This document shows positions 10,683 through 22,412 of a stretch of 64,000 nt of DNA, piece after piece (position 1 is the first letter of the stretch; each line of letters begins with the position of its first letter). Location: assembly GCF_033807575.1 (NCBI RefSeq), contig NC_084706.1, forward strand, positions 26,705,204 through 26,769,203, written 5' to 3'. Made by a program: the position numbers and the translations under genes. Under the pieces are notes generated by a model. The model was not told the DNA's origin and ran no database searches. It was given only the letters and a program-made list of their open reading frames with translations. Source of the DNA: Cydia pomonella. Taxonomy: Eukaryota; Arthropoda; Insecta; Lepidoptera; Tortricidae.

Positions 10683-11214
10683 GCCATTTTACCTACCAGC
10701 CGCCCATACCTACTATTTGTATTTTACTTTAACCCGCTCACACGCTCCGTGCAACCGCGTTAGTTAACGGATGCCCTTAGATTTACTCAATGGCTATATA
10801 AATGATATATCAAACCATTACACAAGTACTCAGATAATTTATTACTACGCTTTTTATTTCCAAAATGTTTTATCTCAAAACACGGAACCGCGATTGTGGC
10901 TTAAAATTTAATTCCATTTGCTTTGACGGCAAAATGAAATATAATCCCGTGTTCGTGGATGTTCGCGGGAGCATTCGTGCGGGGCGTATTATTAGGGATG
11001 TTGGAAATAGTGTTGATCGAAATGGAAACTCAAGTCTTTTCAGTTCAAGTTTGAAAGACTCGATCCGTTTGTACGCGATTCTGCGCTAAAAAACTTCCAA
11101 GTCTTTTAAGTCCCAAGTCGAGTCTTTTAGTGAGTCTCTTAAGTACAACTTAAAAGAACTATTATAGATAAATAATTCATCAAATACTTTGTAGGTTTAT
11201 ATCTAATTAAACAC
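10683..11214. other. Stretch with nothing recognised
   Basis: Contains an AAGTCTTTTAAGTC/AAGTCGAGTCTTTTAG micro-repeat at 11095-11150 built of AGTC words. No gene seen. Confidence 0.4.
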
Positions 11215-11217
11215 TAA

Positions 11218-11364
11218 CCCCTTTATTCATAAACGTGTACTAAAGTTACTATACTTACTATGCCGCTAATCATCGTTTGTCCCTTTCCGACGTATTGGTA
11301 TGATGGAGGGACAAACGATGATCAGCGTTATCGCAACTTTAGTACACGTTTATGAATAAGGGGG
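11218..11364. repeat. Palindromic MITE, CCCC(C)TTATTCATAAACG family
   Basis: Left end CCCCTTTATTCATAAACGTG and right end CACGTTTATGAATAAGGGGG pair, then AAAGTT and the ATCATCGTTTGTCCCT arms pair toward the centre. TAA occurs on both sides (11215-11217, 11365-11367), consistent with the 3-bp duplication made by PIF/Harbinger-type transposases. Confidence 0.8.
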
Positions 11365-11557
11365 TAAGAAAGACGCGTTATTGAATGATGTGTAAATAAC
11401 CCATGAATTTCATGTGGAGATAATGTGTTAGAAAATACTATTGTACATATTTTTAGAGTTCTTTTTAAAGGACTGAAGTCTTTACATAAGACTCAGGTCT
11501 CAATAAGAACTCAAGTTAGTTAATGATGATGATGATGAGTGTGTGTTAGGTGATGAT

Positions 11558-11715
11558 GAACTCGAGTTGGGCGTGCAACGAGGCGGGGCGTGCAGCGTGC
11601 ATGTTAAACAAATGCAAACGTATAGGAGCGGCCTTAGTGCACGCTGCTCACATCACTTGTGAGCCCGACGCTACGCTGCACGCCCCGCCGAACGCTCCGC
11701 TTCGAGCGTCCACTC
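11558..11715. repeat. GC-rich foldback element
   Basis: GGCGGGGCGTGCAGCGT near 11581 pairs with ACGCTGCACGCCCCGCC near 11672. The open frame across it is a by-product of the palindrome. An upstream ATGATGATG run (11523-11537) adjoins it. Confidence 0.65.
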
Positions 11716-12274
11716 ATGCCTTACAACCAAAATTGAGTATTAAATTAGAGAACTCAAGCCCGGTGAGGGATGCGTTCATAAAGTTAACTTTTAGGTAATT
11801 ACTAACTCCATGATACACAATACATGTTATTTATTATTCTGTTTCAGTCTTAATTACCCCGTAAAAACTCTTGTTACCTACTAAATGTTCTCATTTTTAT
11901 GTCAATTGTACAATTCGCTAAATAATACCGGTACCTCATCAATTAGCTGACCAAGGGCGGGTTTAAATCCAGCAAGCTGTACCCGCACCTTTTTCATTAC
12001 TTGCACAATCAAATTGTTTCACATTGTTGAGATAAATACTTACCTACACCTTGTACCTAAGATACCTACCTAATACATATTTGTACCTATGAACTGCTGT
12101 AAAAAGTAATGAAATAAACGTATTTGTATTTGAACTTAAGGACTTGAGTAGCCAATAGTAATTATTAGGGATTTAGGAAATGTACATAATATGTACAATT
12201 ATATATGTTCAATTATATTATATTATAATGCCTCCTCATTCGCTTCCGCAAAGCCGTGTACAGATTCAAGTTAG
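11716..12274. other. AT-rich stretch, nothing recognised
   Basis: An AATAAACGTATTTG sequence near 12110 looks like a LINE or transcript 3' end. No other structure. Confidence 0.35.
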
Positions 12275-12709
12275 ATCATTGAAATATTATTATTACGTAT
12301 AGAAACGGCACAGAGAACTAGTATATTTTGTGCCATGAGTGGTTGTTGTTATCACAACAAACCATAGAAGCGGAGCGTGAATCTCGCGACCTAACGACGC
12401 TTTGGTCGCATGGTACGGGTTGCGAAGAATTTCATTGTTTGGTATGGCTTCTCTATATGAAAAAATAGTAACTCAATAATTCCGGCAAGATTCGAGCTTG
12501 CGACCTTTCGAAATATACCAAATAATCAAATTGTCGCAATCGCAACCTGCGACCAAAACTTCGTAAGCGCCATAAAATTCATGGCGCTTACGCGTTTAGG
12601 TCGCGAGATTCACGCTCCGCTTCTATGGTTTGTTGTTGAAACAACAACAACTCATGGCGCAAAATACTGGTTCTTTGTGCCGGTTCTATATGTTTAATAT
12701 TTCAATGAC
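12275..12709. repeat. Long foldback element with internal non-palindromic loop
   Basis: The ends pair from TCATTGAAATATT / AATATTTCAATGA inwards through ATAGAAACGGCAC / GTGCCGGTTCTAT and ACCATAGAAGCGGAGCGTGA / TCACGCTCCGCTTCTATGGT, then GCGACCTAA. The central ~130 bp (12410-12540) is unpaired and AT-rich. No frame. Arms are about 90% complementary by eye. Confidence 0.8.
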
Positions 12710-13719
12710 CGAGGCATTTAATTTTTCCATTTATCACACTATAATATCATGAATATTTCAACATCCGCAGATGTTTTCGCATCCGTGGCATCCTTACTAA
12801 GGGAATTATATTGCTGCAGTTTAAGTTTGTCCAAGTTAGCTGCACAATATCGCGTTATATCGCTTAAAAGCCGTGTCCGCTACGCGACAATCTTGAGAGC
12901 GTTTACTAAGATAAATTTAAGTTTTAACAGGTTTAAAGAGACGAGAAATGTAAAATGTATATAAACGTATTCAATATGGAAGGTAGAGGCAAGGAACATA
13001 AACTCCATATACCAAAAATTGTCCGACAAAAAACCATTAATAAGTGGCGCAATACCTAGAATACTATAAATACAGTAGCATTCTGCGAAGTTCAATCTTT
13101 TCATTATAAATATTGTATGTTTTCTTTTAAGTACCTAGTAACTATATATTATTTGCACGCATAACAACTATAGCGATACATATATTTTTAATTATTTTGT
13201 ATACCATTTTAAATTCTGTACTATGTCATGCATTTATTAATTACCTACCGATGTTTTGAAGTCCCTGTATGCGTGACAGACAAGAAGATGCCTAACACCT
13301 CCCCTGTTTCGATCTGTAATTTATTATGTATTCTTTTATTTTCAATGGAGCTAAAGGTCTGTTTGTTATCATTTAAGCTTATATATATTAATATGTGACT
13401 GTTTGTTTCCTAAATAAATTAAAAAAAAAATACTTGAGGAAAAAATCGAATCATACACAGCGCACTTCACTCCGTCAATAACGCTACTCTGGAGAGATTT
13501 GGAACTATTATTTATAGCTGACAGCTGGACACTTTTGCAATAGTTCTGCCTAAGGAGATTTTGTTCCTTGCCTCTACGTTCCATAGTATTCAAAAACATG
13601 TTAAACTCCTTTAAGGTGACGTTCTGATGACAACTGCAGCACTGTTGGGACTTTCTTCGGGCTTCTCGCGGGCAATGTGTATATAAATGCTTGATAAAAT
13701 AAGTTTTGGTACAAAACTT
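12710..13719. other. AT-rich stretch with a distant inverted repeat
   Basis: Plus-strand GGTAGAGGCAAGGAACATAA (about 12983) recurs inverted as TTGTTCCTTGCCTCTACGTTCC (about 13561), so these bound a loose inverted repeat of ~600 bp. A 117-codon minus-strand frame at 13369-13722 has no recognisable domain and seems chance. I cannot say what the interval is. Confidence 0.35.
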
Positions 13720-14141
13720 CATTTTTGATACAAGCTTTTATCATTATCTACTATTCTTTACACAACGAATAATCATCAACATTCTAAAAAACCCAAACAC
13801 CATTAGGTTGCGTTGTTTCATCACAGAGTTCCTATGGCCACCTCCTGTCTCCGTCATCAGATCAGCTCGATGCCTGTTAAGACATGACACACAGTATGGG
13901 TCAAATCTTAGAAGCTAAATTTGGCTCACTTCCCGATTTCCGATTGAGTTGAAATTTTGCATACATATGTAAATCGGATGATGATGCAATATTATGATGA
14001 CATGGAGCTGATGTAATGACGGAGACAGGAGGTGGCCATGGGAACTCTGTGGTAACAACGCAAGCTAATTGGTTTTGGGGTTGTTAGAATTGCCTGTGGA
14101 AAGAAAAGTACAGTGGGCGATAAAAACTTGTACCGAAAATG
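13720..14141. repeat. Foldback element, CAGTCAGCGATAAAA family
   Basis: Left TTTTTGATACAAGCTTTTATC and right GATAAAAACTTGTACCGAAAA pair; inside, GAGTTCCTATGGCCACCTCC/GGAGGTGGCCATGGGAACTC and CTGTCTCCGTCAT/ATGACGGAGACAG pair almost perfectly. Related half-copies occur at 31890-32190, 47040-47110 and 51955-52010. Confidence 0.75.
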
Positions 14142-14186
14142 TATTTTTTGACAAAAGCTTCTTTTATTGCTACATACGTAATACTT

Positions 14187-14765
14187 ACTTATAAGTAGGC
14201 TTAGGACTTTTGGTAGCATACCGTGGTTCCAGAATCTATAGAGTCGCAAAACATTTTTTTTTTTAAGTCAAAGGCAAAGTAAATATTACATGTATATTTT
14301 TGTGTACAAATTAAGTTAATGCTGGTAAACTTAATAAACGGTTGGGGTATGAGGTAGGGGGTCGGTTTTGGGACAGAAAATGTTTGATGATTTTTTTTTC
14401 TCTTTTACCATAGTAAAGAATGTGTTTAAATTAAAGTGTTAAGTGTTATGTTGACTTCTATTCTCCGATCAATATTTTCCGAGATATACTGAAGAACCCT
14501 AATATCTGTTAGGTAAATATTGATCGGAGAAAAATGGTATCTAAGAAAACATACTTTACATTTAAACACATTCTTTACGATGGAAAAAAAATATGTTCCA
14601 AAAACGACCCTCCTTCCCCATACCCCAATCGTTTATTCTGTTTACTAGCATTTACATATTTTTTACATGTAATATTTACTCTGCCTTTAACTTAATTTTT
14701 TTTTCTATGCCATAGATTCTACAACCACAGTATGCTACCAAAAGTACTAAGCCTACAAATAAGGT
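14187..14765. repeat. Long palindrome with GGGTATGAGGTAGGGGG / CCTTCCCCATACCCC arms
   Basis: Arms pair over about 280 bp each: AGGCTTAGGACTTTTGGTAGC near 14197 with GCTACCAAAAGTACTAAGCCT near 14733, then GGGTATGAGG / CCCCATACCCC and TCTCCGATCAATATTT / AAATATTGATCGGAGA at the centre (about 14462 and 14516). It abuts the foldback at 13720-14141. No frame. Confidence 0.8.
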
Positions 14766-14769
14766 TGCT

Positions 14770-15270
14770 AAAACCTTAATAATAAAAATGTATGTATGTA
14801 TGTATATACTTTATTGTATACCGGGTGTTTCCTGTAACAGGAGCAATAAATTAAACTGTAGACTGTACTCCTCAAACTGACCAACATTTGTTCAACAACT
14901 TTGAAAAATAACTTATGTTTTGATTTTTATTACACATTGAAGTTGATTCTAAGACGCATTGTATTGCGAATTTTGTTATGTTTAAAGCGTGACAAGCAAC
15001 GTCAAACACACTGATGTCAGCGTACATTGAAAATAATATTAAATTTGTATGAAAAAGTTAAAATCTAAACATTTCATAATTTTTAAAAGTTGTTAATCAA
15101 AAGTTATATCGTTATAGGAATACAATATATGGTTTAATTATTTGCTCGTGTTACAGGAAACACCCGGTATAGAAATAAAAACACGAAAAACACAGTTACA
15201 GAGTAAATTAAATACAACAAAGGCGAACTTATCCCTGTATGGGATCTCTTCCAGTCAACCTTTGAGGCAA
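14770..15270 (-). mobile_element. LINE 3' tail, interrupted by a MITE
   Basis: On the minus strand the tail has the GGGATCTCTTCCAG-type motif (15240-15255 on plus), then a polyadenylation-like AATAAAGTATATA end and a (CATA)n microsatellite (14790-14805). The MITE at 14821-15167 splits it a few bases from its end. The motif is a diverged form of the tail at 31344-31493. Confidence 0.6.
14821..15167. mobile_element. TA-flanked MITE with CCGGGTGTTTCCTGTAACA ends
   Basis: 347 bp with perfect inverted ends CCGGGTGTTTCCTGTAACA / TGTTACAGGAAACACCCGG, flanked by TA on both sides (14819-14820, 15168-15169), the duplication made by Tc1/mariner-type transposases. The interior is AT-rich and non-coding. 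It sits inside an older LINE tail. Confidence 0.88.
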
Positions 15271-16355
15271 TGAGTCAAACAGACATAACGGTGAATGAAT
15301 GACAAACGCAAACAAAAGTGTACAATCACTGAAATTAATTAAATGCACGTTTTGAATACACATAAATACATATAAATAAAGTATATTGAAGCAATAATAT
15401 CTAAACTCGTAACTTAACCTTTGAAATATACAATTAACTAAACTCAATGTCAAACTAGAAACTGTACACAAATAAACATTAATTGTTCTTAGTCCAAAGT
15501 CTCAAAACTTAGATCAGAACCCATTCCAGGGTACCGAGTACCTACTTAGAACAAACAATTCAATTTAAATAATAGACTTTCACTGTCTATTCAAGTTTCA
15601 AGACCTTAAGTTTTCGAAAGTTATATTTCATCAAAGAGTAGAATTCACTTTGTGGATTCTCAATACACGGCGGAGAATGGTAATTTAGCGTGATATTTCC
15701 CCCATTTTTTCATGTTGTAGGTACCTATCGTGTTAAAGAAAAACGCTAAGAAGAACTCCTACCTCATATCGCACGCCAAGCGATGAAACGAAATTAAAGG
15801 AGAACGTGATAATCACTACATTAGACCAGGAACGAGAACTCCTCAAACGACAACCAGCGACGAGACAACGGAGCTCTGCGCCGCTGAGCGTCCTATGCTC
15901 CGAAAAACCCACATAACAGGCAAATTCAGATTAGCTAGATTTACAATCATTACCTTTAAAATTAATATTAACTAGCGGGAGAGACACTAAAGGAAAGAGA
16001 GAGAGCGAGAAACAAAGCTTTTCGATCTCATATCATAGAGTTGCATTCTGCGAAAGTATGATGTCTTCCTTGTTCTTCCTTTGTGGCCGTACATTTGAAA
16101 TAAAAAAATTGTCGCAGAAATTGCGAAAGGTTGTGCTTAATCTTCAAACTTTTCCATAGCATATGAGAACAGTCTACCATGGTCACGCTATGCATGATGT
16201 GCGAGGCGGGGTCGCCATGTAAGGGTGGCGGCCAGCGGATAGTAAGCAAACAACCATTCTCGAATAAATGTGTTTAATCACTGAAGAATAATAGGTAATA
16301 TCAGTTTTTCTATATATTATGCAAGTACACTTACACGATTACACTATCTACTTAA
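15271..16355. other. 1.1 kb with nothing recognised
   Basis: Includes a purine-rich GAGAGA tract (15975-16015). A 73-codon minus frame at 16028-16249 begins in a GC-rich patch but matches nothing I know and shows no splice context. Left uncalled. Confidence 0.35.
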
Positions 16356-16610
16356 AATAAATAAATTATTATAGGGACATTCTTACACAAATTGACTTAG
16401 TCCCAAGGTAAGTCAAGAAAGCTTGTGTTCTGGGTACTCAGACAACGATATATACTCTTATAATATACCAATACTTAAATACATAGAAACCATCTAAGAC
16501 TCAGGAACAACTGTACTCACCACACAAATAAATGCCCTTATCGGGATTTGACCCCAGGACCATGGGCTTCATAGGTAGGGTCACTACCCAATAGGTCAAA
16601 CCTGTCGTCT
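16356..16610 (-). mobile_element. tRNA-derived SINE (family 1), copy 1
   Basis: Minus strand: head with A box (GACCTATTGGGTAGTGACC) and B box (GGGTCAAATCC, one base off consensus), body CCTGAGTC...ATGTATTTAAGTATTGG..., tail ACACAAGCTTTCTTGAC...GTGTAAGAATGTCCC then a (TTTA)n end. Same element as 17245, 21476, 36817 and 38551. Confidence 0.85.
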
Positions 16611-16957
16611 ACTTGTTTGAAAAGATCTACTTACTTATAAATATGTCACTATTATATAAATAATAAATAAATAAATATTTTTATCATCCTAACTTTTCTT
16701 GGTCTATTCAATAAGCTATTTTTGATATTACTATTCTATTTTACCAATAAGTCTTTGTTAGACATGACAAATACATGAATATGAATATGATAATAGAGGG
16801 AGTCTTTATACGAGACCCTAAGAAAGTTTTGTTGCCATTGAATATAGTTGTTTTCCGATAATTCTGTGATCGAAAAACAAGTCCTTTCGGATAATACCGA
16901 TAATTCGGTATCATTATGAAACTTCTGAAACATGTAACAAGCCCGTCCTCTAGTAGG

Positions 16958-17103
16958 TAAGTAAGTAAGTAAATATTCTTTATTGCACCAACAATTATAC
17001 ATTTTACATACATGTAAAACTACAAATACATTTTAAAGGTAATAGAATCAGGTAACAACAGGCGGTCTTATTGCTAAAAAGCGATCTCTTCCAGACAACC
17101 TTA
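16958..17103 (-). mobile_element. LINE 3' tail with (TACT)n end
   Basis: Minus strand: GGTTGTCTGGAAGAGATCGC, TTTTTAGCAATAAGACCGCC, GGTGCAATAAAGAATATT then (TTAC)n. Same motif order as the intact LINE tail but the terminal microsatellite is TTAC rather than TTA. Only the last ~145 bp of the LINE inserted. Confidence 0.8.
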
Positions 17104-17113
17104 CCTTCTTTTA

Positions 17114-17215
17114 GTAAATAAATAATGAATAAATAATATTATAGGACATTTTACTCAAATCAACCTAGTCGCACGCTAAGCTCAATAAGGCTTGTGTTGT
17201 GAGTACTAGGCGAAA
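17114..17215 (-). mobile_element. Truncated tRNA-SINE (family 1) tail
   Basis: Complement of the SINE 3' part: (TTTA)n end, ATAGGACATTTTACTC, AAGCTCAATAAGGCTTGTGTTG. The head is missing. It sits directly beside the nearly complete copy at 17245-17489. Confidence 0.75.
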
Positions 17216-17244
17216 ATAATAGATTGGTTATCAATTTTTTTTTT

Positions 17245-17489
17245 TGGCCATTATTACACAAATTGACTATGTCCCACAGTAAGCTCAATAAGGCTTGTGT
17301 TGAGGGTACTTAGACAACGATATATATAATATATAAATATTTATAAATACTTAAATACATAGAAAACACCCATGAGTCAGGAATAAATATCCATGCTCAT
17401 CACACGAATAAATGCCCTTACCAGGATTTGAACCCGGGACCATCGGCTTCACAAGCAGGGTCACTACCCACTATGCCAGATCGGTCGTC
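17245..17489 (-). mobile_element. tRNA-derived SINE (family 1), copy 2
   Basis: Minus strand head TCTGGCATAGTGGGTAGTGA (A box) and GGGTTCAAATCC (B box), with the family body and tail. Here the 3' end is poly-A (poly-T on plus, 17235-17245) instead of the (TTTA)n of other copies. Confidence 0.88.
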
Positions 17490-18709
17490 AAGGCAAATCG
17501 TCAATAACATACTAAAACATCATGAAGAATGGAAAATATTTAGAAGTGGAAAATCGTTTTCTATTTTTGTATGGTCGATCACGTAGTTTACTTCCCTCTT
17601 AAGAATAGATGGAAATCAAATGACTGATGTGGGGGGAGGGGCGGTCACTACCTAATGTTTCGATACTCGTAATTATAGGTAATTTCCATAGTATTGGTAG
17701 GAACTGAGATAGCATCAAACGATTTTTCAAGCAATATGTTAAATATAACAGGTAAGCTATTTTATTTCCTATAGTTGTACAGAGATAACTGACCCCCATG
17801 CGTAGAAACTTGTTTGCAGGGGGATCAGTTATCTCTGTAGCTTACTGTAACTTCAATATCTCTTCAAGTTTGGGATTTTTATGTTATTCCTATTCAGGAT
17901 CAAAATTGATGTTTCTGCCCGGATTTTGATGCCGGTATATTCTGAATTAGGGATCCTTTACGGTATTTCTTTTCGATTTGACCCTTTGAATGCTTTATGT
18001 CATAAACATAAACATCACTCAAATGCCAGGATCCTTGGCGCAAGGGAGCCAATATAAAACTTACCCGAAAGTGTGAAGGTTACTTTGACAGCGTCCGCCA
18101 TAACACCTATAGTTGTCCTTGGCGCTGTGGGCACGACTATTAACGATGACTTTAGGTGTTCTTGACGTTCAGAAGTTCAAAGCCCTGAGCGTTTTAGGGT
18201 CAACTGTAAGCCCAGTTAAATTTGTGGCACAGGCATGATATTCTACCACTATGCGTATTAAAAAACTTGACGACAATAACAAGTGTCAATTCTAAATGTT
18301 CGTTCAGAAACGTGTTTTTGTAATTTTTTGAAGTAACATGATAGTAAATATAAATTTATGAAGTATCTGTTTTCTATGAAAACCTACTTAACATATAGCG
18401 AAATAGTAATATACACACGTTAGTTTTAGTTTTTGTCTTTAAAAATAAAACTGATTTTTTTGTTGTTTATTTCATTGCATGTTTGAGAAAAGCACTACCT
18501 ATACATACCTCGGCGGGAAAATGGGGTTGCCCGCCTCAGACCTATCCGGCCGGGGTCTATATGTCTTCGGCTGGCAGCTCCTTTCGCCTCGGCCTCTGTA
18601 GTAATGTACTATTTGCCAAGAATTAAAATTTTGATAGGTATAAGCTTTCATAACGCGTTCGTAGCGGCTCTCTACAGTATATCAAGAACGCGTACTCAAT
18701 TTTTTTGGT
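17490..18709. other. 1.2 kb, one small hairpin, otherwise unrecognised
   Basis: ACAGAGATAACTGACCCCC at 17779 pairs with GGGGGATCAGTTATCTCTGT ending 17839, a 61-bp hairpin. A GC-rich block at 18505-18600 (CTCGGCGGGAAAATGGGG...) looks repeat-derived but I cannot class it. Confidence 0.4.
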
Positions 18710-19130
18710 CATATCATCATCATCATCATCATATCAGCCTTTTATCGCCCATTGCTGAGCATAGCCTCTCTTCCAGTACGCCACTTATCCCGGTCCTGAG
18801 CCAATCTCATCCAGAAGTGACCCGCAATCTTTCGAATGTCGTCCACCCAACGAGCCAACGGACGCCAGGCACTCCTTTCGTCTGAAAGCGGCCACCATTC
18901 CGTTAACATTTTGGCCCACCTGCGATCACTCTGCCTGGCAACATGTCCCGCCCAGCTCCATTTTAATTTGGTAATGACGTGCGACGTCGGATCTCGACAT
19001 TCCTCACTCGGTCTTGAAGTTTGATGCCGAGCATGGCGCGCTCCATCGCTCTCTGCCACTCGAATTTTATGCACAGTCTCCTTAGTGAGCGTCCATGTCT
19101 CGGCACCGTAGGTCATGCGGTCTAAAAAGC
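18710..19130 (-). pseudogene. C-terminal fragment of an RTE-type LINE
   Basis: The minus strand (frame 18742-19116) encodes TYGAETWTLTKE, KLKWSWAGHVARQSDRRW, RPLARWVDDIRKIAGHFWM and LAQDRDKWR, the conserved C-terminal segment downstream of the reverse transcriptase in RTE-type and related LINEs. The catalytic domains are absent. It ends in a (ATG)n microsatellite (plus ATCATCATC, 18712-18736), the usual RTE 3' end. A central piece is out of register, so the copy is dead. Confidence 0.85.
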
Positions 19131-20432
19131 ATGACCTAGAAATGATTATCTTGGGTCAAAATCAAACACGTGATCATTATTTTTCCTGCTCTCAAACATA
19201 TACTCAAACCAGCCATTAAGTAGCAAGTTGCTTGAGCATCACTTTCTATAGGATTTACTTTGGAGGACAATTTCTCCCAATAGATTGAGTTTGGGCAGCT
19301 AAAAAAAAAGTGTCCATTATTTTAGACTACTCTATAACACATATAAATATAAATCAAATCGAAACCGGAGACTTGGGTACCTTTGCTTGTGAGTGTTATA
19401 ATTTTTCTTTCTGTAAGTTATCCTTGTCTAACACGCTACCTACTTTTGAGCGCTAGAAGAGCGCAACTATACTTCAAAGCATTCAATTTCGCCTCTAAAT
19501 ACGGATACTCTTCACTAACCCCTCACTGGTGGGCTGCCATTTTAATGTTTTTCGATCCGACCACTCACGGGTTGAATGCCACTTGAAGGGCTAGGAAACT
19601 GGTAATTATGTTTTTTAGTATAAATTAGATATTATTATATATTTACTATTGTGTTCTAGTCAAACTGTATGTCAACATTTAGACAAAATTTGCTCGATAG
19701 AAAATTATATCAAAATTTGGACGTATCGACCAGCCCACCTCATCTTAATTAAATCGGCTAAAACCATCATTAAAACAGATTTAGGCTACACTATCACAAA
19801 CTCAAAACTTTCAACATACATCGACACAGTTTATTGCGTAATTTACTTATTTAGGCGCTCCGCAAAGACATAAAATGCACTGCCAAGTATACTGTTCACT
19901 GTAAAACACACCTTATTGTTCTTTAAATAAGGTTTACTTTACAATTATAATTCCATGCTTTTCAAATATACGCAGTTGAGCCAAATACGATGATTATAAA
20001 GTCGCAGCGGACATTATTGTGCACATTATCTTGATAAGGGTTTTTTGATTGCAACAGTAGATTGTTAACCAAGGGTTGAAATGCACTCATTTCTGTCGAG
20101 GTAGTTTGGCGCTCGAACGCAGTGAGAACGCCAATAGTGCGAGACTCAAATGTTGCCTTTCACCCGAATTCAACACTCTACTTTTAATTTCAGATACGAG
20201 GAAAGTAAAATACATGTGCATTAAAAAAACACGGCTAAGTATTAACTTCAGTAGTACTTCTAGAGAGTACTTTCAATTAGGTATTGTTATGTATAGCATA
20301 GATCAGAATACAAATTGTACAACAAATCCATTTATAAACCATAGTTCTAATTGCTTATCGTAACAAAAGAGAAAAAAACTTACGTAGAAAGTACAACACA
20401 CTTTTTATAACAATAACGATCTACTTTCTGAA
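19131..20432. other. 1.3 kb with nothing recognised
   Basis: Only short conceptual frames; no palindromes or window-internal repeats noticed apart from CTAGAAGAGCG-type micro-repeats. Confidence 0.35.
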
Positions 20433-20617
20433 CCCCTAATGTAAATTTATTCGATAGCGTGACGTGACGTACGCGTTTGCGTTAAGTCTCATTTAGTATG
20501 GGATTTAGAAACAGCGCGCTAAGCGGGACGTTTTGGAAACTCAAAATCCCATACAACATGAGACTTAACACAAACGCGTACGTCACGTTTCGCTATCGAA
20601 TAAATTTACTCTAGGGG
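20433..20617. repeat. 185-bp palindromic MITE, copy 1 of 3
   Basis: Ends CCCCTAATGTAAATTTATTCGATAGCG / CGCTATCGAATAAATTTACTCTAGGGG; inner arms TACGCGTTTGCGTTAAGTCTCAT and its complement. The centre, ACAGCGCGCTAAGCGGGACG, is conserved. Other copies: 42181-42368 and 46808-46992. Confidence 0.88.
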
Positions 20618-20663
20618 TACAGAGCATGACAAATGAAGAAGTTTACGTTAGGTTTTACGTTGT

Positions 20664-20748
20664 TTAACCCCTCGTGCTATTTTATACTTATTGATACCCG
20701 TGCAAGTAAAAAATTCTAAAATTGAACCACGAGCGTAACGAGGGGTTA
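20664..20748. repeat. Hairpin, TTAACCCCTCGT ends
   Basis: TTAACCCCTCGT and ACGAGGGGTTA bracket 85 bp with an AT-rich loop. Probably a small non-autonomous element. Confidence 0.5.
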
Positions 20749-21133
20749 GAAAAGTGGTATCTTGAGCGTTGCGGGGTCTCAAGCAACGAGGGTCAGACAA
20801 ACTCTGCTGCTACGTGAAACACAAAATTATTCATTATGCCAATGCGAGAAAAATATTAAAAATACTAAATATTTAACAATATTTATTAAGAAAAACGAAT
20901 CGGGTAGCATGTATGAACCTAATATAATATTTAATATATTTTGTACCTACTACCTACATGTGTACAATTATAGAAGAATAAAGAAACTCTATTAACCAAA
21001 ATTTCATACAAATAAAAACCGGTTTACATTCCCTAGGAGCAGTTACATAAACTACTTACCATAATATACTCACCACGTCCTGTACAAATGTAATATGTTA
21101 AAGAACTTGAATTGAGTTACTTGCGACATACGT
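20749..21133. other. Stretch with nothing recognised
   Basis: A 77-codon plus frame here has no domain and starts within the edge of the adjacent hairpin; not called. Confidence 0.4.
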
Positions 21134-21231
21134 GACCCGATCATTGACATATATACGTAAAGACGGGCACTAATAATGGGGCCAGTACAGCGGTGTCACG
21201 CACACGAATTCGAGCCAATCGTGCAGTCTAA

Positions 21232-22412
21232 CGGCTACTCTTCACGAGGGCCCAGCACTGGCCCAGCGAGATGGCCATGCGATGGTTGAAACGCCACTAC
21301 ACGATGGCGATATTCAGTTGCGATCTATTCGTTTTCCAAGATGGACGTGGAAGCATTAGCCGCTGCAGCAATTTATTTATACGCCACGTACCAACCTTTT
21401 CTTAATCTGCACAATAATAAAGTAATTAAAAAGAAATAACGTAGATGATTACGGTAGATGTTATCTATCCATTGCAATAAATAAATAAATAAATAAACTA
21501 TTATAGGACAGTATTACACAAATTGACTAAGTCCCACAGAAAGCTCAATAAGGCTTGTGTTGTGAGTACTTAAACAACGATATACATATTATATACATAT
21601 GTATAAATACTTAAATACATAGAAGACATCCATGACTACGGAACGAATATCCATGCTCATCACACGAATAAATGCACTTACCAGGATTTGAACCCGGGAC
21701 CATCGGCTTCATAGGCAAGGTCACTACCCACTAGGCCAGACAGGTTGTCAACTAAGTCAATTTAAATTTATGCAATAAACTCTTCAAAGCTTTAAAACCC
21801 TACTAAAAATCATTACTTGTCTCTTCCTTAATGTGCCGCTGTGTATGTATATATTGTGCATATATATAATTTATGTATGTACATATATTTAGATATGTAG
21901 GTATCTAATATTTATTTCTTTTATTATTGGTATATTTATTTATTTAAATTGTAAATGTACTGTATATGTCTGCGTAATGTATAAGTAATTTTCCTAATCC
22001 TCTAATTAATTCGTGCACTATTTGTTACAAAAACTTTTTAATATCCTGCTACCTTATTTCTATAGTTTTGGTCTTTATGTTTGGGGTTCCATGTTACGCT
22101 TTCTCCCCGATATAACTCTAAAAACTTTATTCTTTCGTGATGCGGCCACGTACTCGTCATTTTTAATCAATATAATACACAGCACGAACGTCCACACTCG
22201 ACCACGTTCGAGCACGCACTGCGGGATGGGCCACGTGTAGATGCGGACAGCCATCGCTGGCCCACTTCCGTTTGATGTGCGGACGAAAAACCGACACCGA
22301 GGCCATCCCATCGCCATCCCGCAGCGCCATAAGCCATCCGACACCACTACCCTCTCTACACGCTGGCCCAGCTTAGTGGGCCACTATGATGGTCCATCGT
22401 GTAGAGGAGCCA
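21232..22412. mobile_element. Harbinger-like element nested in the 8-bp-TSD element
   Basis: Ends CGGCTACTCTTCACGA and TCGTGTAGAGGAGCCA are related inverted repeats, with GGCCCAGC words inside both. TAA lies on each side (21229-21231, 22413-22415); the sister outer copy at 54044 is uninterrupted at this site, proving the insertion. A 3-bp TAA/TTA duplication suggests PIF/Harbinger. A 32-codon frame from 21342 (MDVEALAAAAIYLY) may be the remnant of an internal coding exon, but I cannot assign it. A SINE sits inside at 21476-21750. Confidence 0.7.
21476..21750 (-). mobile_element. tRNA-derived SINE (family 1), copy 3
   Basis: Minus strand head CTGGCCTAGTGGGTAGTGAC (A box), GGGTTCAAATCC (B box), family body and a long (TTTA)n tail (21476-21497 on plus). 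It lies within the Harbinger-like element and so is younger than it. Confidence 0.92.

Noticed and set aside
13369..13722. 117-codon minus-strand frame
   Set aside because: No recognisable domain or splice context, and it shares an inverted-repeat partner at 12980, so it looks repeat-derived.
16028..16249. Possible host exon on the minus strand with ATG in a GC-rich patch
   Set aside because: No homology recognised, no clear splice sites, composition normal for the flanks.
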